From JASHPR01 sp963844655 (lineage in GTDB: Bacteria > Actinomycetota > Actinomycetes > Streptosporangiales > Streptosporangiaceae): a stretch of 64,000 bases of DNA. The notes under the pieces were generated by a model. It was not told where the DNA came from, made no database searches, and saw only the letters and a program-made list of their open reading frames with translations. Location: assembly GCA_963844655.1 (NCBI GenBank), contig CAWJPA010000002.1:866080-930079 (forward strand). The letters run 5' to 3'. Position 1 is the first letter of the stretch. Every line of letters begins with the position of its first letter. A program made the translations under genes and the position numbers. Positions 8,023 to 19,698 of the stretch are shown here, piece by piece.

Positions 8023-9573
8023 GTGGAGCACTATGACGCCATCATCGTGGGCACCGGCGCCGGCGGCGGCACGCTGGCACATACACTGGCGCCCTCCGGC
8101 AAGAGGATCCTGCTGCTCGAACGGGGCGACTTCCTGCCCAGGGAACTGGACAACTGGGACCCGGGCCCGGTCTTCGTCGACGGAAAGTACATATCGCCGG
8201 ATACGTGGTACGACGCCGACGGCAAGCCATTCCAGCCGCAGGTGCACTACTTCGTCGGCGGGGCCACCAAGATGTACGGTGCCGCGCTGTACCGGCTGCG
8301 GGCCGAGGACTTCGGCGAGCTGAAGCACGCCGACGGCATATCGCCGCCCTGGCCGCTGAGCTATGACGACTTCGAGCCCTGGTACACGAGGGCCGAATGG
8401 CTGTACCAGGTGCACGGAGCGCACGGCGAGGACCCGACCGAGGGGCACTGGTCCCGGCAGTACCCGTGGCCCGCGGTGTCGCACGAGCCGCGGGTCCAGC
8501 AGATCTCCGATGCCCTGGCCAGCGGCGGCTACCACCCGTTCCATGCGCCGTGCGGGATCCTGCTGGACGAGGCCAACCGCCCGGCCAGCCTCTGCATCCG
8601 GTGCGCCACCTGCGACGGCTACCCGTGCCTGGTGCACGCCAAGTCGGACGCCGAGACCATCGCGGTCCGGCCGCTGCTGGACCGGCCGAACGTCACCCTG
8701 CTGGTGAACGCCGAGGTGGAGCGGCTGGAGACCGACCCGGGCGGCAGGTCGGTGACCGGCGTCGTGGTGACCCGCAACGGCCAGCGCGAGGTCTACTCGG
8801 GCGACATCGTGGTGATCTCGGCGGGCGCGGCCAACAGCGCCAGGATCCTGCTGCGGTCAGCCTCGGATCAGCACCCGGCCGGCCTGGCCAACGGTTCCGA
8901 CCAGGTGGGCCGCAACTACATGTTCCACAACAGCAAGGCCGTGGTCGCGCTGGACAAGGACCGCAACGACACGGTCTTCCAGAAGACGCTGGCCCTGAAC
9001 GACTTCTACTTCGCCGGGGATGGCCGCGAGTGGCCGCTGGGCAACATCCAGATGCTCGGCAAGTCGAACGCGATGGCGATGAAGGGCGAGGAGCCCAAGC
9101 TCACCAAGCTCGCGCCGCGGTTGAGCCTGGAGGAGGTGGCCAGGCACGCCGTCGACATCTGGCTGACCACCGAGGACGTGCCCAAGCCGGACAACCGCGT
9201 CACCGTCGACGGTGACGGGCACGTCCGCGTCGCTTACACCGCGACCAACGACGAGGAAGCCAAGGGCCTGTACCGCGAGCTCAGGAAGATCCTGAACCAC
9301 GTCGGGCTGGCCGACCACCACATCCTCGACAAGAACTTCTACATGAGCATGAACGTCCCGATCGCCGGGTGCGCCCACCAGGCGGGCACCTGCCGGTTCG
9401 GCACCGACCCGGCCAGCTCGGTGCTGGACGTCAACTGCAAGGCGCACGAGCTCGACAACCTGTACGTCGTCGACACGAGCTTCTTCCCCAGCATCGGGGC
9501 GGTGAACCCGGCGCTCACCGCGATGGCCAACGCCATCCGCGTCGGCGAGCACCTGCTCAGCCGGATGGCGTGA
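8023..9573 (+). CDS. GMC family FAD-dependent oxidoreductase
   Basis: Glucose-methanol-choline type flavoenzyme of about 516 aa from GTG 8023, chosen because it places the FAD motif IIVGTGAGGGTLAHTLA at the N terminus. The C-terminal catalytic region shows CAHQAGTCRFG (His near residue 450) and GAVNPALTAMANAIR (Asn near 493). A Cys-rich segment, CIRCATCDGYPC near residue 200, is typical of the glucose dehydrogenase/choline dehydrogenase-like subgroup found in soil bacteria. It probably oxidises a sugar or polyol and passes electrons to quinone or another acceptor. It is divergent from cydAB and precedes a GH15 gene by 61 bases; the context suggests use of sugars released by the neighbouring glucan hydrolases. 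Confidence 0.88.
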   Translation: MEHYDAIIVGTGAGGGTLAHTLAPSGKRILLLERGDFLPRELDNWDPGPVFVDGKYISPDTWYDADGKPFQPQVHYFVGGATKMYGAALYRLRAEDFGELKHADGISPPWPLSYDDFEPWYTRAEWLYQVHGAHGEDPTEGHWSRQYPWPAVSHEPRVQQISDALASGGYHPFHAPCGILLDEANRPASLCIRCATCDGYPCLVHAKSDAETIAVRPLLDRPNVTLLVNAEVERLETDPGGRSVTGVVVTRNGQREVYSGDIVVISAGAANSARILLRSASDQHPAGLANGSDQVGRNYMFHNSKAVVALDKDRNDTVFQKTLALNDFYFAGDGREWPLGNIQMLGKSNAMAMKGEEPKLTKLAPRLSLEEVARHAVDIWLTTEDVPKPDNRVTVDGDGHVRVAYTATNDEEAKGLYRELRKILNHVGLADHHILDKNFYMSMNVPIAGCAHQAGTCRFGTDPASSVLDVNCKAHELDNLYVVDTSFFPSIGAVNPALTAMANAIRVGEHLLSRMA

Positions 9574-9634
9574 CCAGGTTCGGCCCCGCAATCAGAGTCG
9601 GAGCGTTCACTCCTGACTAGGAAAGGCCAGACAC

Positions 9635-11515
9635 ATGAGCACCTTCCCCCCCATCGCCGACTACGGGTTCCTGTCCAATTGCGAGCAGAGCTGCCTGGTC
9701 GCGCCGAACGGCTCAGTTGAGTGGCTATGCCTGCCCCGCCCCGACTCCCCCAGTGTCTTCGGGGCGCTCCTGGACCGGTCGGCCGGCCTGTTCAGGTTCG
9801 GTCCCGGCAATACACATGTGCCGCAGCATCGGCGCTACGTGCCGGGCACGATGGTGCTGGAAACGACCTGGCAGACCCCGTCGGGCTGGATGGTCGTGCA
9901 GGACTTCCTGGCCATGGGCCCGGTGTCGCACGAGGGCCGGCGGCCGGACTACCACAGGGCGCCCACCGATTTCGGCGCCGTCGGCGCGCTCGTGCGGATC
10001 GCCACCTGCATCAGCGGCCGGGTCGAGGCCATGGTGAACTGCGCGCCGCTCTTCGATTACGGGCGGACCAGCGGCACATGGAGCTATCAGGGCGACACCT
10101 ATGACTCGATGACCGTCGCCCCCGCAGAGGGAAGCACGCAGCTCACGCTGGCAGGCAGCATCCCGCTCGGGGTGCTCGGCGCCCGCTGCTACGGCCGCAC
10201 GTCGCTGGCGGCGGGCGAGTCGGCGTTCGTCGCGCTGTCCTGGGGCGGCGGCGGCGAGGTCCCGGCTGATCTGGACGCGGCGCTGGGCGCGCTGAACTGC
10301 ACGGTCGAGTACTGGCGTGACTGGCTGAGTTCCGCCAAAATCCCGGACCATCCGTGGAAGACCTACCTCGACCGCAGCGCGCTGACCCTGAAGGGGCTCA
10401 GCTACGCCCCGACGGGCGCGATTATGGCCGCGTCGACCACCTCGCTGCCGGAAACCTGGGGCGGGGCCCGCAACTGGGACTACCGGTTCACCTGGATCAG
10501 GGACTCGGCGTTCATGCTCCGCTCGCTGTACCAGCTGGGCTTCGACTGGGAGGCGATCGAGTACTGGGGCTTCGTCCTCGAGGCGGTCACCGGGGGTGAC
10601 CTCAACCGCAAGCCCGAGCTCCAGATCATGTACGGCATCGCCGGGGAACGCGACCTGACCGAGCACACCCTCGAGCACCTGTCGGGTTACCGCGGGGCAC
10701 GCCCGGTCCGGGTCGGCAACGGGGCCTGGAACCAGCAACAGCACGACGTCTGGGGGATGATCCTCGACGCCCTCGATGTCCAGTTCCACTCCGGGGCCGG
10801 CCAGATCGTGTCGGCGGTATGGGAAGGGCTGAGCACGTTCGTGGAGGACGCCCTGACGCACTGGCGTGAGCCCGATCAGGGGATCTGGGAAGTCCGCGGC
10901 GACCCCAAGGATTTCACCGCGTCCAAGGTGATGTGCTGGGTTGCGGCCTCGCGCGCCGCCGATCTGGCTCAGGAGCGCGGCGATGAAGAACGCGCCAAGC
11001 GCTGGCGAGCGGGCGCGGATGAGATCAAGGCCGAGGTGCTGGACAAGGGTGTGTCCAAGCGGGGCGTGTTCCGGCAGCACTACGAGACCGACGACCTCGA
11101 CGCGTCGCTGCTCCTCCTGCCCATCATGGGATTCCTCCCTCCCGACGACAAGCGCATCAAAGCGACCGTGCTGGCCATCGCCGACGAACTGACCCAGGAC
11201 GGCCTGGTCCTGCGCTACAAGGTCGACGGAACCGACACCGGGTTCGAGGGCAAGGAAGGAACGTTCACGATCTGTTCTTTCTGGCTGGTCACCACCCTGT
11301 CCATGATCGGCGAGACCGAACGCGCCCACGCCCTGTGCCAGAAGCTGCTGTCGTTCGCCGGACCGCTGCAGCTGTATGGGGAGGAAATCGACGCCACCAC
11401 CGGCGAGCACATGGGCAACTTCCCGCAGGCCTTCACCCACCTGGCCCTGATCGAGGCGGTGTCCCGGCTCATCGAGTCCGAGCCGGAAACCAACCGTGCT
11501 GCCACTTTCGGGTAA
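9635..11515 (+). CDS. Glycoside hydrolase family 15 protein (glucoamylase/trehalase type)
   Basis: 626-aa GH15 enzyme with the N-terminal trehalase-like domain (DYGFLSNCEQSCLVAPNGSVEWLCLPR region) and a C-terminal alpha/alpha toroid. Probable catalytic glutamates are in GIWEVRG (near residue 419) and LYGEEID (near 582), the two standard GH15 positions. The family removes glucose from alpha-glucans or splits trehalose; the sequence alone does not separate these. The ATG has AGGAAAGG 8 bases upstream. It lies in a cluster with a second GH15 (15.1 kb) and GlgX and may form a unit with the GMC gene. No signal peptide is seen, so it acts inside the cell. Confidence 0.9.
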   Translation: MSTFPPIADYGFLSNCEQSCLVAPNGSVEWLCLPRPDSPSVFGALLDRSAGLFRFGPGNTHVPQHRRYVPGTMVLETTWQTPSGWMVVQDFLAMGPVSHEGRRPDYHRAPTDFGAVGALVRIATCISGRVEAMVNCAPLFDYGRTSGTWSYQGDTYDSMTVAPAEGSTQLTLAGSIPLGVLGARCYGRTSLAAGESAFVALSWGGGGEVPADLDAALGALNCTVEYWRDWLSSAKIPDHPWKTYLDRSALTLKGLSYAPTGAIMAASTTSLPETWGGARNWDYRFTWIRDSAFMLRSLYQLGFDWEAIEYWGFVLEAVTGGDLNRKPELQIMYGIAGERDLTEHTLEHLSGYRGARPVRVGNGAWNQQQHDVWGMILDALDVQFHSGAGQIVSAVWEGLSTFVEDALTHWREPDQGIWEVRGDPKDFTASKVMCWVAASRAADLAQERGDEERAKRWRAGADEIKAEVLDKGVSKRGVFRQHYETDDLDASLLLLPIMGFLPPDDKRIKATVLAIADELTQDGLVLRYKVDGTDTGFEGKEGTFTICSFWLVTTLSMIGETERAHALCQKLLSFAGPLQLYGEEIDATTGEHMGNFPQAFTHLALIEAVSRLIESEPETNRAATFG

Positions 11516-11536
11516 GCCGCGAAAGTGAAGGCGCGC

Positions 11537-13690
<2,154 letters not shown>

Positions 13691-13823
13691 GGCAGCTCCT
13701 CAGCCTCGGTGCACACGGTCATATCCGCACATAGTGCCGATATGATGATCGGGCTCCGACCGTCCTGGCCCAGAAATTCACGGTCGGCGCGCCCTTTCTC
13801 TTTATACGTCTGAACCGGATCGG

Positions 13824-13848
13824 CTCATCACCCTAGAAGGGTGATGAG
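13824..13848. promoter_or_regulatory. Operator-like inverted repeat, copy 4 (perfect)
   Basis: Perfect 11-base arms with a 3-base spacer: CTCATCACCCT-AGA-AGGGTGATGAG. The inner 21 bases (13826-13846) are the best match to the repeat shared with the zwf-like/cyclase and cyd/GMC promoter regions. No T-run follows, which argues for a protein-binding site rather than a terminator. Confidence 0.6.
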
Positions 13849-13853
13849 TCCCG

Positions 13854-13880
13854 TCTCACACATCACGTATTGGTGTGAGA
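13854..13880. promoter_or_regulatory. Second inverted repeat, TCTCACAC-N11-GTGTGAGA
   Basis: Perfect 8-base arms with an 11-base spacer, starting 5 bases after the preceding repeat. The GTGTGA/TCACAC halves recall Crp/Fnr-type sites, but the spacing is wider than the usual 6 bases, so the assignment stays open. Confidence 0.4.
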
Positions 13881-14038
13881 AACATCGTCGCTGAATCGAG
13901 CGGCTGGATTCACAGTGGACGTCAGCCTCCGTCTGCAAACAGCTGGCGAACTGACGATAGACATGACGTGACAGAGGGTCGGCGTGACACCAAACTAGAT
14001 CCTGACTGGCGTCGGCTTAAACCCGGAGTGGAGCGACG

Positions 14039-14992
14039 ATGACCTTTCACGTACGCGTGGTCAGCCCGCCCGACCGCACTGAGCAGATCATTGACGTACT
14101 CGCCGCAGACTCCGGCGTCGTCAACCTGGTCGTACTCGAGGGATCCGCACGACCGGACGGCGACGCTGTGCAGTTTGACGTGCTGGCCCGCTCCGCCAAC
14201 TCCGTGCTCGGGCAACTCAGGGCCCTCAGGGACGACCGGAGCGGCACGATTGCGATCACGAGCGTGGACGCGGTCATAGGGGAAGAACCGGATCGGGCCG
14301 CGAAGTTCGGCATCGTCCAGCGGGATACGTCTCCCGCCTGGGATGTTGTCGAAGCCGGGATCCGCGCAAATGCGGTCTACCCCCCCAGTTTCTACGCCCT
14401 CCTGGCCATTGCCGGGCTGATTGGTGCCGTCGGCATTCTGACCAATTCGCAGATACTCATCGTCGGCGCCATGGTCGTCGGGCCCGAGTACAACGCCATC
14501 ATGGGCATTGCGCTGGGCATCGATAAGCGGGACAAGCGCCCCGTAATGCGAGGCAGCGCTGCCCTGATCGCCGGGTTTTCAGCAGCGATCATCATAACCC
14601 TGGCCTTCAGCCTCGCGATCCGCTGGTCCGGTCACACCCCTCAGGGATTCGAGCTTGGCGTGCGCCCAGTCTCGGATTTGATCAACAACCCGAACTTGTT
14701 TTCCCTGGTGGTCGCCGTCCTGGCCGGCATCGTCGGCGTGGTATCGCTGACGGAATCCCGGGCAAACGCCCTTATCGGCGTCTTCATCTCGGTCACGACT
14801 ATTCCGGCGGCCGCCAACGTAGGCTTGTCGATCGCGTACGCCAGCTGGACCGAGGCCGAGGGCTCGGCATTTCAGTTGCTCCTGAACGTGACGGTGCTGG
14901 TGGCGATGGGCGCGCTGGGCTTGCGCCTCCAGCGGATCATCTGGCGCGCCCGGAGGCCGGGCCGGCCCTCGGGCGTCATCCCCTCAGGGTGA
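14039..14992 (+). CDS. DUF389 (TIGR00341-type) integral membrane protein
   Basis: 317-aa protein with an N-terminal soluble domain of about 110 residues (MTFHVRVVSPPDRTEQIIDVL, ferredoxin-like in appearance) and a C-terminal membrane domain of about six helices. The IVGAMVVGPEYNAIMGIALG segment is the conserved DUF389 core. The function of the family is not established; transport has been proposed. The gene is divergent from glgX, and the shared promoter region carries the clearest copy of the regional operator. GGAG precedes the ATG by about 10 bases. Confidence 0.88.
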   Translation: MTFHVRVVSPPDRTEQIIDVLAADSGVVNLVVLEGSARPDGDAVQFDVLARSANSVLGQLRALRDDRSGTIAITSVDAVIGEEPDRAAKFGIVQRDTSPAWDVVEAGIRANAVYPPSFYALLAIAGLIGAVGILTNSQILIVGAMVVGPEYNAIMGIALGIDKRDKRPVMRGSAALIAGFSAAIIITLAFSLAIRWSGHTPQGFELGVRPVSDLINNPNLFSLVVAVLAGIVGVVSLTESRANALIGVFISVTTIPAAANVGLSIAYASWTEAEGSAFQLLLNVTVLVAMGALGLRLQRIIWRARRPGRPSGVIPSG

Positions 14993-15009
14993 GGGCCACC
15001 CCGCGTCCT

Positions 15010-15030
15010 TCTCATCCAGAAAGAACGATG
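15010..15030. promoter_or_regulatory. Degenerate operator-like sequence upstream of second GH15 gene, copy 5
   Basis: TCTCATCCA-GAA-AGAACGATG keeps the outer TCAyCC and GATG parts of the regional repeat. It is the first part of the block shared with the region upstream of the GMC gene (15011-15035 against 7971-7995, 20/25 identical). Confidence 0.25.
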
Positions 15031-15098
15031 CGCCGCTGGGCCGCGCCCGGGATGGTGAGCCTCTGACCAGGCACTATGACGACGGCGAGGAGAAACCC

Positions 15099-16964
15099 TT
15101 GGCGCGCTATCCCAACATCAGTGACCACGGGCTGATCGGCGACCTGCAGACGGCTGCGCTGGTGTCGACCGACGGCTGCGTCGACTGGTTCTGCTGCCCC
15201 AGGTTCGACTCACCCAGCGTGTTCGCTTCGCTGCTCGACGCCGACCACGGCGGCCACTTCCAGATCAGGCCAGAACGGGACGACTTCGTCACCAGGCAGC
15301 TGTACCTGCCGGATACCGCGATCCTGGTGACCCGGTTCATGACCCCCGACGGGGTCGGTGAGGTGCACGACTTCATGCCGGTGGCCGGCACGACGGCCAC
15401 GGACCGGCACAAGCTGGTCCGCAACATCCGCGTGGTGCGCGGCACCATGAAGTTCGTCATCGACATCCAGCCGCGCTTCAACTACGGCCGCACCCCGCAC
15501 AAGCTGGACTTCTCCGAGCACGGCGCGGTGTTCCGCAGCGAGAACATGGAGCTGACGGTGCAGGGCATCGCCCCGCTGGGAACGCAGCTGCGTGACCTCG
15601 GGCTCACGGTCGAGAACAACGGCGACGGGCTGAAGTGGACCCGGACGCTGCACGAGGGCGAGATCGGCGGCGTCGTGCTCGAGTCGAACGCGGGGCTGCC
15701 CAGCCGGCTGATACCGCCGGAGGAGGCGCAGCAGCTCGCCGACGACACCACACGCTTCTGGAAGAACTGGCTGAGCCAGTCCACCTACCGGGGCCGCTGG
15801 CGCGAGATGGTCACCAGGTCGGCCATGACGCTCAAGCTCATGACCTACGCGCCGACCGGCGCGCCGGTCGCCGCGCCCACCGCCGGGCTGCCCGAGCAGG
15901 AAGGCGGCGAGCGCAACTGGGACTACCGCTACACCTGGATCAGGGACGGCTCGTTCTCCATCTACGCGCTGCTCGGCCTGGGCTACCTGGAGGAGGCGGC
16001 CAGGTTCGGCATGTGGATGCGGGACCGGGTCAGCGACCTGTCCGACGTAGGCGATTCCGGCCCGCTGAGGATCATGTACCGGGTCGACGGTTCGTCCGAC
16101 CTCACCGAGGAGACGCTGGATCACTTCGAGGGCTGGCGCGGCTCACGGCCGGTGCGGATCGGCAACGGCGCCGCCGACCAGCTCCAGCTCGACATCTACG
16201 GCGAGGCCCTGGATGCGATGGCCACCGCCGACGCCCACGGCCTGCAGATGGCGCATCAGGGCTGGCTGGAGATCAGCAAGATCATCGACTGGTTGTGCGA
16301 GCACTGGGACCAGCCGGACGAGGGAGTCTGGGAGACCCGGGGCGGCCGGCAGAACTTCGTCTACGGGCGGGTCCAGGCCTGGGTGGCCCTGGACCGGGGC
16401 ATCCGGCTGGCCCAGCACCGGGGCAAGCCGGCCAACCTCACCCAGTGGATCGCGGAACGCGACCGGGTCTACAACCAGGTCATGGAGCGCGGCTTCAAGC
16501 CCAAGATCGGCGCGTTCACCCAGCACTACGACACCGACGTGCTGGACTCCTCGCTGCTGCTGATGCCGCTGATGGGCTTCGTGGCCCCGCGTGACCCGAT
16601 GTGGCTGTCGACGCTGTCGGCCATGGACCGCGAGCTGGTCTCCGACAGCCTGGTCTACCGGTACAACCCCAGCGCGTCGCCCGACGGGCTAGCCGGTGAC
16701 GAGGGCACGTTCTCCCTGTGCACGTTCTTGTACGTGGACGCGCTGGCCCGGGCCGGACGGCTCGACGAGGCCCGGCTGGTGTTCGAGAAGATGCACACCT
16801 ACGCCAACCACCTGGGGCTGTACTCCGAGGAGATCGGCAGCACCGGGGAGCAGCTCGGCAACTTCCCGCAGGCATTCAGCCACCTGTCGCTGATCAACGC
16901 GGCGATCAACCTGGACCATCAGCTCGACTACGGGTTCCAGACCATCGATGCGCCGCTGCGGTAG
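15099..16964 (+). CDS. Glycoside hydrolase family 15 protein (glucoamylase/trehalase type), second copy
   Basis: 621-aa paralogue of the 9.6-kb gene with the same two-domain layout: trehalase-like N domain (DHGLIGDLQTAALVSTDGCV) and GH15 toroid. Probable catalytic glutamates sit in GVWETRG (near residue 411) and LYSEEIG (near 576). The start is taken as TTG at 15099 because GGCGAGGAG lies 6-9 bases before it. It is closer than the first copy to the common actinobacterial GH15 form. It has no signal peptide. It stands alone between the DUF389 gene and a convergent cupin gene. Substrate could be trehalose, maltodextrin or glycogen ends. Confidence 0.9.
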   Translation: MARYPNISDHGLIGDLQTAALVSTDGCVDWFCCPRFDSPSVFASLLDADHGGHFQIRPERDDFVTRQLYLPDTAILVTRFMTPDGVGEVHDFMPVAGTTATDRHKLVRNIRVVRGTMKFVIDIQPRFNYGRTPHKLDFSEHGAVFRSENMELTVQGIAPLGTQLRDLGLTVENNGDGLKWTRTLHEGEIGGVVLESNAGLPSRLIPPEEAQQLADDTTRFWKNWLSQSTYRGRWREMVTRSAMTLKLMTYAPTGAPVAAPTAGLPEQEGGERNWDYRYTWIRDGSFSIYALLGLGYLEEAARFGMWMRDRVSDLSDVGDSGPLRIMYRVDGSSDLTEETLDHFEGWRGSRPVRIGNGAADQLQLDIYGEALDAMATADAHGLQMAHQGWLEISKIIDWLCEHWDQPDEGVWETRGGRQNFVYGRVQAWVALDRGIRLAQHRGKPANLTQWIAERDRVYNQVMERGFKPKIGAFTQHYDTDVLDSSLLLMPLMGFVAPRDPMWLSTLSAMDRELVSDSLVYRYNPSASPDGLAGDEGTFSLCTFLYVDALARAGRLDEARLVFEKMHTYANHLGLYSEEIGSTGEQLGNFPQAFSHLSLINAAINLDHQLDYGFQTIDAPLR

Positions 16965-17016
16965 CTGAGCCCACGGGTCCCACCGCGCCGCGTGGCCGGC
17001 GTGCCCGCGGTCAGGC

Positions 17017-17301
17017 CTAGTCCTTGAGCTCGACCTCGACGAACACCGCCGGCGCCGGGCCGGTGTTGGCCACGTCGTGCTCCACGCCGGCCTGCCGCGC
17101 ATAGGCCTGGCCCGCCTCCTGGCGCAGCTCGCTTCGGGCCCCGTCGGGCCCGGTGACGGTGAACGAGCCGCCGCTGACCGGCACCACGACATAGTCGAGC
17201 TCATGCCGGTGCCGGCCGGTGGCCTGGCCCGGCTGGAACGTCCAGGAGGTCACCCGGACCCGCTCGGAGTCGACGATAACGGACGCCTCGGCTTGTTCCA
17301 T
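17017..17301 (-). CDS. Cupin-domain protein
   Basis: Small single-domain cupin of 94 aa. GRHRHELDYVVVPVSGG matches the first cupin motif (H-x-H plus Glu) and GVEHDVANTG the second (His). The start ATG 17301 follows AAGGAGG with 7-base spacing. Cupins of this size bind a metal and serve as isomerases, dioxygenases or sensors; the substrate is unknown. It is divergent from the urease gamma-beta gene across 81 bases, so the two may share regulation. Confidence 0.8.
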   Translation of the reverse strand: MEQAEASVIVDSERVRVTSWTFQPGQATGRHRHELDYVVVPVSGGSFTVTGPDGARSELRQEAGQAYARQAGVEHDVANTGPAPAVFVEVELKD

Positions 17302-17382
17302 GCTGCGCCTCCTTGCCGTGAGCCGTGGACACGACCATCCTGCTGCCATCGTCCCACCAGCCCAGAACCGGGGAGGCCGGCC

Positions 17383-18027
17383 GTGCACCTGACCCCGCGA
17401 GAGCGAAACCGCCTCGAGATTTTCACCGCCGCCGAGCTGGCCCGGCGCCGCCGGTCACGCGGGCGCCGGCTGAACGTGCCCGAGGCGACCGCCCTCATCT
17501 CGGACGAGGTGCTTGAGTGCGCCTGGGACGGCGCGAGCCTGGACGAGGTGATCGCCCACGCCAGATCGGTGCTCGGCCCGGACGACGTGATGGACGGCGT
17601 CGGCGAGATCCTGCGGCACCTGGAGGTCGAGGCGCTGTTCCCCGGCGGCACCGCGCTGGTCGCCGTCGACGACCCCATCGGCACCGGCCCGCTGGCCGCC
17701 GGGGCGCCGGGCGCCGTCCGCACGCCGGCGGGCTCGCTGACCGTGAACGCCGGCCGGGAAACCGCGGAGCTCGAGGTCACCAACACCGGCGAGGAAACCG
17801 TGTTCGTCTCTTCGCACTATCACTTCTTCGAGTGCAACCCGGCGCTGGAGTTTGACCGCCGCCCCGCACTCGGCATGCGGCTGGACATCGCCGCGGGCAC
17901 GGCGGTCAGCTGGCGTCCTGGCGAGCGCCGCCGGGTCCGGCTGGTCGGCCTGGCCGGGACCGCGGTGGCATACGGGTTCCGCGGGCTCGTCCAGGGGCCC
18001 ACCGGTCAGGAGGCCGGCCGTGGCTGA
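17383..18027 (+). CDS. ureAB: Urease subunits gamma and beta, fused
   Basis: 214-aa fusion. Residues 1-100 match urease gamma (VHLTPRERNRLEIF, LNVPEATALISDEVLE, EALFPGGTALVAV) and residues 105-210 match urease beta (SSHYHFFECNPALEFDR, GMRLDIAAGTAV, YGFRGLVQG). Start is GTG 17383 after GGGAGG. The fused arrangement is known in other actinobacteria. The stop overlaps the alpha-subunit start (GTG 18020) by 8 bases, so translation is coupled. With the alpha subunit it would form a nickel urease converting urea to ammonia and carbamate. No ureDEFG accessory genes are found in the window, so nickel loading would need genes elsewhere. Confidence 0.92.
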   Translation: MHLTPRERNRLEIFTAAELARRRRSRGRRLNVPEATALISDEVLECAWDGASLDEVIAHARSVLGPDDVMDGVGEILRHLEVEALFPGGTALVAVDDPIGTGPLAAGAPGAVRTPAGSLTVNAGRETAELEVTNTGEETVFVSSHYHFFECNPALEFDRRPALGMRLDIAAGTAVSWRPGERRRVRLVGLAGTAVAYGFRGLVQGPTGQEAGRG

Positions 18028-19698
18028 GCTGACGCGCCGCGCGTACGCGGACCTGTACGGCCCGACCGCGGGCGACCGGGTGCGCCTCGGCGACACCGGC
18101 CTGGAGGTCGAGGTGGTCAGCGACGACGCATCCTACGGGGACGAGATCCTCGGCGGCTGCGGGAAGACCATGCGCGACGGGATGCTGGCCACCAGCAGGC
18201 CGGCCCGGACAGCCGCCTGGACATGCTCGTCAGCAACGTGCTGGTCATCGACCCGGTGCTGGGCATCAGGAAGACCAACATCGGGATCAAGGACGGGATC
18301 ATCGTCGGGGTGGGCCGGGCCGGCAATCCCGACGTCGTCGACGACGTGGAGCTGGTGCTCGACACCCACACCGCCCTGGTGCCAGGCGAGGGCCTGATCG
18401 CCACCCCGGGCACCGTCGACTCCCACGTCCACCTGTCCTCGCCGGCGCTCATCGACGTTGCGCTGTCCGCAGGCGTGACCACGCTGGTCGGGATGGGCCT
18501 GGGCGGCGTGTGGGATGTTGGCGTCAACCCCGGGCACAACTTCGACCGCATGGTCGACGCCTGGCGCGACGTGCCGCTCAACGTGGCCTTTCTCGCGCGC
18601 GGCAGCGCCAGCCATCCAGCGCTGCTGGAACGCGCGCTCGACTACGGAGCCGCCGGGCTCAAGGTGCACGAGGACTTCGGCGCCTACCCCGCGATCATCG
18701 ACAACTGCCTCTCGGTCGCCGCCGGCGCCGACGTTCCTGTCGCGCTGCACACGGACACGCTGAACGAGGCGGGCCTGCTGGCCGACACCCTGGCCGCCAT
18801 CGGCGGCCGCACCGTGCACGCGTATCACATCGAGGGAAGCGGTGGCGGGCACCCGAGGCTGCTCGAGTTCGTCGGCGAGCCCCATGTCATCGGCTCCTCG
18901 ACCACGCCCACGATCCCGTTCGGCGTCAACACGCTCGCCGAGCTGGTGCCGATGGCGATGACCGTGCACCGCCAGAGCAGCGGGGTCGATTCGGACCTGG
19001 CCGTAACCAGGAGCCGCGTCCGCCGGGCCACGATCGAGGCCGAGAACCTCCTGCATGACCTGGGGGCGATCCCCATCATGAACTCCGACTCCATGGGCAT
19101 GGGCCGCATCGGCGAACTGGTGCGCCGCACCTGGCAGCTGGCCAGCCGCCGCCTGGCCGACGCCGCCAGTGCGCAGCCGGCGGACAACGAGCGCGTGCTC
19201 AGGTTCCTGGCCAAGCTGACCATCAACCCCGCGCTGACGCACGGCCTGGCGGACCATGTCGGCTCGCTGGAGCCGGGGAAGCTGGCCGACATCGTGCTGT
19301 GGCACCCGGCCTACTTCGGCGCCAAGCCCGAGCTCGTGCTCAAGGCGGGGTTCGTGGCCTGGGGGGTAAGCGGCGACGGGGCCGGCGCAACGCGGCTCGG
19401 GCAGCCCCGCACGTACCGCTCCTACTTCGGCGGCCTCGGTGGCGCGCCCGCGCGCCTCGGGGTCGTCTTCGCCGCGGCCCGCGCGCTGGACGGCGGCCTG
19501 GCCGCGAAGTTCCCGGGCCGACGGCTGGCGCCCGTGCGCGGCGCCGGGAGCGTGCGGCGGGCCGACATGTGGCACAACACCCTGGTCCCCCGGGTCGAGG
19601 TGCCGGCCGACGGCGACGCGGTCCGGGTGGATGGTGCCGCCGTGCACGTGGACCCGGCCGAGCGGGTGCCGCTCGGGCAGTTGTACCACCTGGCCTAG
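18020..19698 (+). CDS. ureC: Urease subunit alpha, interrupted by one frameshift
   Basis: Catalytic urease subunit. The N terminus (GTG 18020, AELTRRAYADLYGPTAGDRV) runs in one frame to about 18205; the remainder, from about 18206 (first ATG 18223, LVSNVLVIDPVLGIRK), runs in the next. One missing C in the CCGGCCCGG run near 18202-18210 would restore a normal reading. Nickel ligands are kept: DSHVH, the carbamylated-Lys motif LKVHEDFG, HTDTLNEAG, HIEGSGGGH and NSDSMGMGR. The flap motif normally VCHH reads TVHR: the Cys is replaced by Val and the catalytic His stays. The break may be a sequencing error or a real mutation. The 3' end meets the convergent MFS gene with a 4-base overlap. Confidence 0.85.

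Larger units (their letters stand above)
13691..14038. other. 348-bp divergent intergenic region between glgX and the DUF389 gene
   Basis: No gene is seen. The region is AT-richer than its neighbours (TTTATACGTC near 13801) and holds two back-to-back inverted repeats at 13824-13848 and 13854-13880, listed separately. It probably contains promoters for both flanking genes. Confidence 0.6.

Noticed and set aside
14975..15000. Further operator copy (CATCCCCTCAGGGTGAG)
   Set aside because: Arms resemble the repeat but the spacing is one base instead of three and it lies at the end of a coding region.
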